This document shows positions 1-6,176 of a DNA stretch of 11,263 nt, in pieces (position 1 is the stretch's first letter; every line of letters begins with the position of its first letter). The DNA is from Chloroflexota bacterium (GTDB lineage Bacteria > Chloroflexota > Dehalococcoidia > SZUA-161 > SpSt-899). Location of the stretch: NCBI GenBank assembly GCA_018657655.1, contig JABHWQ010000164.1, positions 1 through 11,263 on the forward strand, in the 5' to 3' direction. Both the position numbers and the translations under genes were made by a program. A model generated the notes under the pieces. The model ran no database searches, was not told the origin of the DNA, and saw nothing but the letters and a program-made list of their open reading frames with translations.

Positions 1-1
1 G

Positions 2-799
2 CCCCTTTTTGAAGGTGTGTTTCCGGATGATGCCGTCCTGAAATGGGATGACCGGGAATGGAACCTGGGCGGAGAGATGATCCCCAGGGACCCGGGAAGC
101 TTCTACCACCTTAGCAAAGTTCATGATACCTATAATACCTTTAAGGCCTGTAGATTCTGGGGCCTGCGTTCTTACGATATTATGCAGGGTGTTATCTACG
201 GTGTGCATACACCTCAAGTAGCTGTTGATCCAAGGCTGCGCACTCGTTTAGATATTGACGAGTGGTTCGGTACGGTAATAAACCGATTCGTTGCCCAGGC
301 AGTCATCGGCTTTCCGTTGACGATGTATGGATCGGGTGAACAGGTTCGAGGATTTATTGGATTGGAAGACGGTATGCAATGTGTAACCAGACTGATGGCT
401 CATCCACCGACTCCGGGACAATATGATGTGGTCAATCAAATGTCTGGGTTCTACAGCATTCGGCAACTGGCGGAAACCACCGCCCGGATTGCGAGTAAGG
501 AATTTAGTATCCCTGTGACCATTCAACGGGTGGAAAATCCGAGGGTGGAGTATGATGTTCACCCTTACGAACCTATTTACAACAAACTGTCGGATCAGTT
601 TGGGTTCGAGCCCAAAGTCCAGCTAGAAGATGAAATTTACAGAATGCTTGAACTGCTTACCCAACCGGAAATAAAGCAAAGGATAGAGGAAAAGAAACAT
701 CTAATACTTCCCCGAACCTGGTGGTCTGGGGAGAAGAAGATTGTGTCAAGCCTGGAGATCATGGAAGAAATCAAGTATGAAGCGGGGGTTAAAATTTAG
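2..799 (+). CDS. UDP-sulfoquinovose synthase-like SDR epimerase (SQD1/Agl3 type), 5'-truncated by window edge
   Basis: The frame is open from the left edge to the TAA at 797-799, so this is the C-terminal ~266 residues of a longer protein; a GTG at 17 is internal, not the start. The extended-SDR catalytic Tyr-x3-Lys is in FYHLSKVHD (Tyr codon 104-106, Lys 116-118). Downstream blocks match my memory of SQD1: QGVIYGV, LRTRLDIDEWFGTVINRF, PLTMYGSGEQVRGF, a D..QCV block and ENPRVE. SQD1 enzymes join sulfite to UDP-glucose to make UDP-sulfoquinovose; archaeal Agl3 does so for a glycoprotein glycan, and plant and bacterial SQD1/SqdB for sulfolipid. The N-terminal Rossmann motif lies outside the window. 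Its place at the head of a glycan operon suggests a surface glycan sugar rather than sulfolipid, which is inference. It could instead be an SQD1-related epimerase with another substrate. Confidence 0.85.
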   Translation, partial: PLFEGVFPDDAVLKWDDREWNLGGEMIPRDPGSFYHLSKVHDTYNTFKACRFWGLRSYDIMQGVIYGVHTPQVAVDPRLRTRLDIDEWFGTVINRFVAQAVIGFPLTMYGSGEQVRGFIGLEDGMQCVTRLMAHPPTPGQYDVVNQMSGFYSIRQLAETTARIASKEFSIPVTIQRVENPRVEYDVHPYEPIYNKLSDQFGFEPKVQLEDEIYRMLELLTQPEIKQRIEEKKHLILPRTWWSGEKKIVSSLEIMEEIKYEAGVKI

Positions 800-849
800 C
801 AGTACGAGTACAGTCGTTTCTGGTGCAATTATTACCATACTATGCAAAC

Positions 850-854
850 GGGAA
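850..854 (+). promoter_or_regulatory. Weak ribosome binding site that favours the 860 start
   Basis: GGGAA lies five bases before the ATG at 860. The upstream in-frame ATG at 842 is preceded only by AT-rich sequence with no purine-rich motif. This decides the start of the GalE-like gene, though the motif is short. Confidence 0.4.
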
Positions 855-859
855 ACTCA

Positions 860-1765
860 ATGAAAGTTCTGATAACTGGTGGTTGTGGATTTGTTGGAGT
901 TAACCTTCTCCATTATCTCTATGAGAAGCACTGCACCATAAGAATTCTTGACAACCTTTCAACGGGCAAGAAAGAATACATCGATAGGCTCCCGCTTGCT
1001 GAAAGCCCGGAACTTATAATGGGAGATATTCGCAACAAGGAAAATGTGGGGGAAGCTGTGGAAGGAATGGACGCCATAGTCCATCTTGCCGCACATACGA
1101 ATGTGATAGAGTCTCTGGAAAATCCTGAGGATTCCTGGGATATCAACGTCACAGGCACATTCAATCTGCTGGAAGCTTGTAGAAAGAATGGTGTTGAAGA
1201 GTTCGTTCTTGCCTCCTCTAATGCTGTGGCAGGCGAGCAAACTCCACCAATTAACGAAAGTAAAATACCTCAACCACTCTCTCCCTATGGAGCTTCCAAA
1301 CTAGCAGGTGAGGCCCTGTGTTCAGCATATTACCATTCATACGGATTAAAGACGACCATTCTTCGTTTTTCAAATCTATATGGCCCTTTTGCCGACCATA
1401 AAACGAGTGTAATTGCGAAGTTCATTGAATTGGCAAGGAAGGAAATCCCTTTCACAATATATGGTGATGGCAATCAGACAAGAGACTTTATCCATGTGGA
1501 TGATATTTGTCATGCAATTTATCTATCTCTAACAAATCAGACCAGCCATGGAGAAGTGTTCCAAATCGCCCGAGGAAAAGAGACTACAATCAACGAGCTT
1601 GTTGAAATACTTAACAAGATAGCTGGGAAGAATATCCGAACCATCCATGAACCGGAGCGAAAGGGAGAAATTAGGAGAAACTACTCTGACATAGGCAAGG
1701 CTCGAGAGGTATTGGGCTTTGAGCCCCAAGTGGAACTCAAAGAAGGATTGATGCAATTGTGGTAA
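860..1765 (+). CDS. NAD-dependent epimerase/dehydratase, GalE-like (extended SDR)
   Basis: A cytoplasmic nucleotide-sugar epimerase or dehydratase of about 301 residues. The NAD-binding motif GGCGFVG is at residues 7-13 right after the start. The expected Ser-Tyr-Lys triad is S120 (in LASSNAVAGE), Y143 and K147 (YGASK). The blocks RFSNLYGP, IYGDGNQTRDFIHVDD and LGFEPQVELKEGL are typical of the UDP-glucose/UDP-GlcNAc 4-epimerase and dehydratase group. An in-frame ATG lies at 842, but the ATG at 860 is preferred: it has GGGAA at 850-854 in front of it and puts the Rossmann strand at the N-terminus as in the family. The C-terminus ends abruptly at LMQLW, where relatives usually continue through a further short helix, so the protein may be slightly short. 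The exact substrate cannot be told from sequence. Confidence 0.93.
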   Translation: MKVLITGGCGFVGVNLLHYLYEKHCTIRILDNLSTGKKEYIDRLPLAESPELIMGDIRNKENVGEAVEGMDAIVHLAAHTNVIESLENPEDSWDINVTGTFNLLEACRKNGVEEFVLASSNAVAGEQTPPINESKIPQPLSPYGASKLAGEALCSAYYHSYGLKTTILRFSNLYGPFADHKTSVIAKFIELARKEIPFTIYGDGNQTRDFIHVDDICHAIYLSLTNQTSHGEVFQIARGKETTINELVEILNKIAGKNIRTIHEPERKGEIRRNYSDIGKAREVLGFEPQVELKEGLMQLW

Positions 1766-1796
1766 TTGTATAATTCCGAATCGAGCAGTAATTATC

Positions 1797-2741
1797 ATGG
1801 TCGAGAATAGCAATCAAGAGCAAAAACTCAAAATCATTGCGGCGATTCCGTGCTTCAATGAAGAACGTTTCATTGGAAGCGTAGTCGCCAAAGCTAAGAA
1901 ATACGTTGACAGAGTTATCGTTATCGACGATGGTTCAACCGACGATAGTGCCGAAATCGCAAAATCAGCAGGAGCAACAGTCTACCGTCATGAAGAGAAC
2001 CGCGGATATGGAGCTGCTATTGCCAGCGCACTCGAACGAGGACGAAGTAAAAAAGCAGATATCCTGGTAATACTTGATGGTGATGGCCAACATGATCCTA
2101 AAGAGATTCCTCACCTGGTCAAGCCTATCCTTGATGATGAGGCAGACGTTGTGGTTGGATCTCGATTTCTGGAGAAAGAAAACAGATCACCTATCTATCG
2201 TCGTGTTGGCCAGCGCATATTAACAACCGCTACAAATATCGGGTCAGGTCACAAGCTTAGCGATTCTCAAAGTGGATGCAGAGCCTATTCAGCAAAAGCC
2301 CTGAAAGAAATGAATGTGTCGGAACGCGGCATGTCGGTAAGCTCTGAAATACAATTTGCCATCAAAGAAAATGGCCTGCGGGTAGCTGAGGTTCCCATAG
2401 ATGTTTGCTATGATGAGAAGGCTAAGAGGAGCCCGGTAGGTCACGGAGTAAGCGTCTTGACCAGAATTCTGGTCTTGTATGTATTGAAAAATCCATTGTT
2501 ATTATTCGGAATGCCCGGGATTATTAGCCTCATAATAGCGATAATATTTGGTATCCGTGTGATGTCAACATACAATGAATCGGATTACGTACCTATAGGC
2601 GATGCATTTGTTGTTATTCTTTTCGGCTTAGTCGGCCTACTGGGAATACTAGCCGGATTAGGGCTACAAGCTATGAAAGAGCTATTCAGGGGAGAAATAT
2701 CTCAGCTGGTAAAAGATATGAACGAAAGAGAGCGCGATTAA
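1797..2741 (+). CDS. Glycosyltransferase family 2, polyprenyl-phosphate sugar synthase-like, two C-terminal TM helices
   Basis: A 314-residue membrane-anchored GT2. The N-terminal GT-A domain (about residues 11-220) begins IAAIPCFNEERFIG, has the nucleotide-binding D44-D45-G46 in VIDDGSTDD, the metal-binding DGDG at 94-97 (D94 and D96), and VVGSRF near 120, as in dolichyl/polyprenyl-phosphate mannose or glucose synthases. Two hydrophobic segments follow, at about residues 234-253 and 270-292, then a charged tail ending in NERERD. Family knowledge suggests transfer of a hexose from a nucleotide sugar to a polyprenyl phosphate at the inner face of the membrane; the sugar is not predictable. The start ATG has only a weak GAGCAG motif at 1783-1788. 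The next gene begins six bases after the stop, so co-transcription is likely. Confidence 0.93.
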   Translation: MVENSNQEQKLKIIAAIPCFNEERFIGSVVAKAKKYVDRVIVIDDGSTDDSAEIAKSAGATVYRHEENRGYGAAIASALERGRSKKADILVILDGDGQHDPKEIPHLVKPILDDEADVVVGSRFLEKENRSPIYRRVGQRILTTATNIGSGHKLSDSQSGCRAYSAKALKEMNVSERGMSVSSEIQFAIKENGLRVAEVPIDVCYDEKAKRSPVGHGVSVLTRILVLYVLKNPLLLFGMPGIISLIIAIIFGIRVMSTYNESDYVPIGDAFVVILFGLVGLLGILAGLGLQAMKELFRGEISQLVKDMNERERD

Positions 2742-2747
2742 TCTGCT

Positions 2748-3983
2748 ATGGAGAAGGTGTGTATTTTGGCTTCTGTCTTTTGGCCTATATATCCTGGATT
2801 CGGGGGAAGGCATGCGTATGCCTTGGCCAACAACTTAATCGATGCCGGATATGAAGTCGATGTGGTAGCAGCATTCGCCATTGACCTGCGCAAAAAGGGA
2901 AATTTCTTCAAACAAAAACCTATCTCAAAGGACAATATGAATGGAATGAGGGTCCTTCGAGTCTTCTCCCTTTTACCAACCGGACTCGGGCTGTTACGGA
3001 AGCTTTTTTTCTATCTTTCTTTCGCCCTTACGTCCCTTGTAGCCATCCCTTTTGTAAGGAAAGCAGATTTTGTGTTGGGATTGCACCCCCCCCCGGCATG
3101 GATGATATTGCCGGGATTTGTTTTCTCGCGATTGCTCAGGGCCAAATATATCATACGAGTAACAGACCTGTGGCCTGATGTAGTATTTGAATTTAAACTG
3201 GCAAGATCGACTCCATTTAGGCAGTTGGTTACACTTATGGCAAAATTGACCTATGGCTCCGCTGACCACATTATGGCATTTACTCCGGAAATAAAGGGCC
3301 AAATGTTAAAAGCAGGCATTCCGGAAAGAAAGATATCGGTAGTCGAAATGGCTGTCGATACCAACACATTCAGCCCCGCACCAGTGGAGCAAGCCGAAAT
3401 GGAAGCTTTTGGGCTCCCAAATACGAAAGATAAATTCGTGGTGCTATACGCCGGTGCTTTTGCTCTAACATACGATTTCGGAGCTCTACTCAAGGCTGCA
3501 AAGATGCTCGAAAGCGAGGATATACTCTTTATCCTCCTTGGCGATGGAGATGCTAAAAATGAGATACTTGATACGATTAAAAAATATGATCTCAAGAACG
3601 TCATGATGTCTCCGCCTGTCGCTGGAGCCGAGAAGGTGGCCATGTATATCAATTACAGCGACGTCTGTGTAATGCCTCTCAAGCCAGAGATGCTGACCAG
3701 CACCCTTACACGGCCTTCGAAAGTATTCGAATTCTGGGCTTGCGGGAAACCCGTGGTAGCCTGTACTAAAGGGGAAATGGAATACTTAGCCAATGAATCG
3801 GGAGCAGGAATAATCGTAGAACCAGGTGACGTCCAAGGCCTTTCTGAAGCCATCAAAGATCTTTATCAAAACCCAGATAAAACCAGCGAAATGGGCAAAA
3901 GAGCACGGGAGTATGTGGTCAGGCGCTTTTCATATGAATCACTGCGAACAAGTCTGATTGCTACGCTTGACAAGGTAAAGTGA
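2748..3983 (+). CDS. Glycosyltransferase family 4, WbuB/WcaI-like
   Basis: A 411-residue GT-B fold enzyme. The N-terminal half opens with a hydrophobic strand (VCILASVFWPIYPGFGGRHA) and a glycine-rich acceptor-side loop, and includes the VTDLWPD block near residues 139-145 that is typical of the WbuB-like GT4 group. The C-terminal donor half holds VVLYAGAF, LLGDGDAKNEI and RPSKVFEFWACGKPVVA (residues 322-338), followed by the conserved GAGIIVEPGD and the terminal RREYVV/FSYE-type helix region. WbuB relatives add an amino sugar such as FucNAc to a lipid-linked O-antigen intermediate; here donor and acceptor are unknown. No signal peptide is evident; a hydrophobic stretch near residues 83-104 (LFFYLSFALTSLVAIPF) may give membrane association. 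A run of nine C bases lies inside the gene at 3086-3094. Confidence 0.93.
   Translation: MEKVCILASVFWPIYPGFGGRHAYALANNLIDAGYEVDVVAAFAIDLRKKGNFFKQKPISKDNMNGMRVLRVFSLLPTGLGLLRKLFFYLSFALTSLVAIPFVRKADFVLGLHPPPAWMILPGFVFSRLLRAKYIIRVTDLWPDVVFEFKLARSTPFRQLVTLMAKLTYGSADHIMAFTPEIKGQMLKAGIPERKISVVEMAVDTNTFSPAPVEQAEMEAFGLPNTKDKFVVLYAGAFALTYDFGALLKAAKMLESEDILFILLGDGDAKNEILDTIKKYDLKNVMMSPPVAGAEKVAMYINYSDVCVMPLKPEMLTSTLTRPSKVFEFWACGKPVVACTKGEMEYLANESGAGIIVEPGDVQGLSEAIKDLYQNPDKTSEMGKRAREYVVRRFSYESLRTSLIATLDKVK
3086..3094 (+). repeat. Homopolymeric C(9) tract inside the GT4 gene
   Basis: Nine consecutive C bases encode part of His-Pro-Pro-Pro in LGLHPPPAWM. In the sequence as given the tract keeps the gene open. 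Tracts of this length are known slippage hot spots in surface-glycan genes of some bacteria; slippage in this organism is only inferred. Confidence 0.9.
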
Positions 3984-4001
3984 AGAGTTTCAGTAGTAAT
4001 A

Positions 4002-4010
4002 AGAGGAGGA
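4002..4010 (+). promoter_or_regulatory. Strong Shine-Dalgarno site of the second epimerase gene
   Basis: AGAGGAGGA is followed by six bases and the ATG at 4017. It is by far the best ribosome binding site in the window and fixes this start. It also supports a bacterial-type anti-Shine-Dalgarno sequence in the host and suggests that translation of the 4017 gene is strong and independent of the upstream GT4. Confidence 0.75.
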
Positions 4011-4016
4011 TTCACA

Positions 4017-5009
4017 ATGGATTACCTGAAGGAATATGCAGGCAAAACAGTACTCGTTACCGGAGGAGCAGGGCTTATAGGTAGCAACCTCGTCCGCCGC
4101 CTTGTGGAGCTAGAAGTCAAAAAAGTGTTTATTTTGGACAGCTTCGTTTCCGCAGTGAGATGGAACATCCTGCAACATCCACGAGTTGTATTAGTAGAAG
4201 GGGACGTAGCTGATGAAGTGCTATTGAAACGCATTTACTTCGAGCGGCCAGACTATGTTTTCCATTTGGCGGCTCATTTTGCTAATCAAAAAGCAGTCGA
4301 CTATCCTGAAGAAAATCTCAGAGTGAATGCTCTAGGTACCATGAAGCTGCTGGAGTATTCCCGTTTATCTGATGTTAAACGGTTCGTTTTTGCCTCTTCC
4401 GGCTGTTCAGCATACGGCAGCCGGGCGCCAGTGCCGCTCAAAGAAGACTTTGTTACTCTTCATCTGGATACTCCTTATCAAATACACAAACTGTTGGGAG
4501 AACTCTACTGTAACTTTTTCATGGATCATTGGGGTTTACCGACGGTAAGACTGCGCCTTTTCAATGTCTACGGACCATGTGGCTTGCCGGGTAAATATAA
4601 AAATGTGATTCCCAACTTCATGCACATGGCTCATCAGGGGAAACCACTAACTGTAATGGGAACCGGTCAGGAAACGAGAGATTTTACCTTCGTTGGTGAC
4701 TTGGTTGATGGATTATTGCGTGGAGGTACGATCCCGGAAGCTGTTGGTGAGGAGATGAATTTGGGATCAGGTGTAGAGACGCCCAGCATCGATCTGGCCA
4801 ATCTTGTTAACAAGGTCTCCGGGAATGCCGCTGGAACTTTATCGATTGAAAAGAGAGATTGGGACCACGGATCACGAAGATTGGCATCAATCGATAAAGC
4901 AAGGAATGTGATGGGATATGATCCGCAGACAAAACTGGAAGATGGACTCAAGAAAACCAATGAATGGTTTGTTGAAAACAAAGAAAAGGTAGTGTACCTG
5001 GAAACTTAG
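4017..5009 (+). CDS. NAD-dependent epimerase/dehydratase (extended SDR), second paralogue
   Basis: A 330-residue nucleotide-sugar epimerase or dehydratase. The Rossmann motif TGGAGLIG (G16, G19, G22) follows a short leader MDYLKEYAGK. The catalytic Tyr-x3-Lys is Y154/K158 in TPYQIHK, with serines at 127-128 in FASSGCSAYG. Further family blocks are HLAAH, RLRLFNVYGP, VMGTGQETRDFTFVGD and the C-terminal MGYDPQTKLEDGLKKTNEWF. The serine loop looks one residue longer than the usual SSxxVYG, which may mean an atypical active site. The protein is clearly divergent from the GalE-like protein at 860-1765, so it is not a recent duplicate. It sits 27 bases before the WecB-like gene and may act in the same sugar pathway, for example as a C4 epimerase or 4,6-dehydratase. 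The sequence does not choose between these. Confidence 0.93.
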   Translation: MDYLKEYAGKTVLVTGGAGLIGSNLVRRLVELEVKKVFILDSFVSAVRWNILQHPRVVLVEGDVADEVLLKRIYFERPDYVFHLAAHFANQKAVDYPEENLRVNALGTMKLLEYSRLSDVKRFVFASSGCSAYGSRAPVPLKEDFVTLHLDTPYQIHKLLGELYCNFFMDHWGLPTVRLRLFNVYGPCGLPGKYKNVIPNFMHMAHQGKPLTVMGTGQETRDFTFVGDLVDGLLRGGTIPEAVGEEMNLGSGVETPSIDLANLVNKVSGNAAGTLSIEKRDWDHGSRRLASIDKARNVMGYDPQTKLEDGLKKTNEWFVENKEKVVYLET

Positions 5010-5036
5010 GTTTTAATTCGAGGAGCACCAAGATAA

Positions 5037-6176
5037 ATGAGTGAACTCAAAGTACTCAGAGAGAACGAATTGCAGGATAAGGTTGGGCTTTTCGTGGGCA
5101 CTAGGCCAGGTATAATCAAGTTTTCCCCACTGATGAGAGAGCTCCAAAAACGGGGAAGAGATTTCTTTATCATCCATACTGGGCAACATTACTCCTACGA
5201 TATGGATAAGATATTCTTCGATGAACTGGAACTCCCTGAGCCGAGATACAAATTCCTGGATGTAGCTAAAAGTAGAACTCATGGTGGCCAGACAGCTAAG
5301 ATGCTGGCTCGCTCTGAAAAAGCTTTAATGAAAGAGCGCCCCAGAATAGTACTGGTTTGTGGTGATGCCAATACGAATTTGGCCGGTGCTCTGGCTGCCA
5401 GGAAACTGCATATCAAAGTTGGGCACGTAGAATCTGGCCTCAGAAGTGACGATTGGAGAATGCCTGAAGAGCACAACCGCATAATGATAGATCATATTTC
5501 AGAATTCCTTTTTGCGCCGACCGAACAGACAAAAAGGAATTTGATCGAGGATAATGTCAGGGGCAAGATATTTGTCACCGGAAACACCATTGTTGATGCA
5601 GTGGAACAGAACCTTGATATAGCCCGAAAGAAAAGTGTAGTTTTGGACAAACTCGGGCTGACTTCTCAGAAATATTTCCTTTTCACGCTGCATCGAGAAG
5701 AAAGTGTTGATTTCAAGGAAAATCTGCGATCGATTCTTCAGGGCATAAAGGTTTTAAGTGAGGCTTTTGATTATCCCATAATCTTCCCCACTCACCCCAG
5801 AACGAAGAAGACCTTGAAGTACTTTAAACTGGACACATATATTTCCAAGATCAAAAACTTGAACATAATAGATCCACTTGGATACCTTGATTTTCTGATG
5901 TTATCAGGTAACGCTGCATTGGTCCTAACCGATAGCGGTGGCATACAGGAAGAGAGCTGTATTTTAAAGGTCCCTTGCGTCACTCTCAGACAAAACACAG
6001 AACGTCCTGAGACCACAGAGGTCGGAGCCAACTACATTGCAGGCACAGAGCCTGATGAAATACTAAATGGCGCCAGAGCCATGCTGGGTAAGAAACCAAA
6101 CTGGGAAAATCCTTTTGGAAAAAGCCCGAGTAAAAAAATAATTGATATAGTAGAAAATTCTCTATCGGGGCAATGA
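5037..6176 (+). CDS. wecB: UDP-N-acetylglucosamine 2-epimerase (non-hydrolysing), WecB-type
   Basis: A 379-residue GT-B-like epimerase that interconverts UDP-GlcNAc and UDP-ManNAc in the cytoplasm, or acts on a related diacetamido sugar in WbpI-type relatives. Recognisable blocks are GTRPGIIK (21-28), CGDANTN (D110), GHVESGL (E132), PEEHNR (E145, R148), LHREES (H219), TDSGGIQEE (299-306) and TERPE (321-325), which carry the conserved acidic, Arg and His residues of WecB. The first motif reads GTRPGII rather than the common GTRPEAI. GAGGAG at 5020-5025 stands 11 bases before the ATG, a slightly long spacing. The stop overlaps the next start as ATGA (6173-6176), which suggests translational coupling to the fused oxidoreductase. 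Products of this family feed ManNAc, ManNAcA or related sugars into polysaccharides. Confidence 0.94.
   Translation: MSELKVLRENELQDKVGLFVGTRPGIIKFSPLMRELQKRGRDFFIIHTGQHYSYDMDKIFFDELELPEPRYKFLDVAKSRTHGGQTAKMLARSEKALMKERPRIVLVCGDANTNLAGALAARKLHIKVGHVESGLRSDDWRMPEEHNRIMIDHISEFLFAPTEQTKRNLIEDNVRGKIFVTGNTIVDAVEQNLDIARKKSVVLDKLGLTSQKYFLFTLHREESVDFKENLRSILQGIKVLSEAFDYPIIFPTHPRTKKTLKYFKLDTYISKIKNLNIIDPLGYLDFLMLSGNAALVLTDSGGIQEESCILKVPCVTLRQNTERPETTEVGANYIAGTEPDEILNGARAMLGKKPNWENPFGKSPSKKIIDIVENSLSGQ

Noticed and set aside
842..859. Upstream ATG as the start of the GalE-like gene
   Set aside because: No ribosome site before it, and it would add six residues ahead of the Rossmann strand that normally begins the protein.
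3251..3652. Minus-strand open frame of 133 codons opposite the WbuB-like GT4
   Set aside because: Serine/alanine-rich translation without domains, antisense to conserved GT4 motifs.
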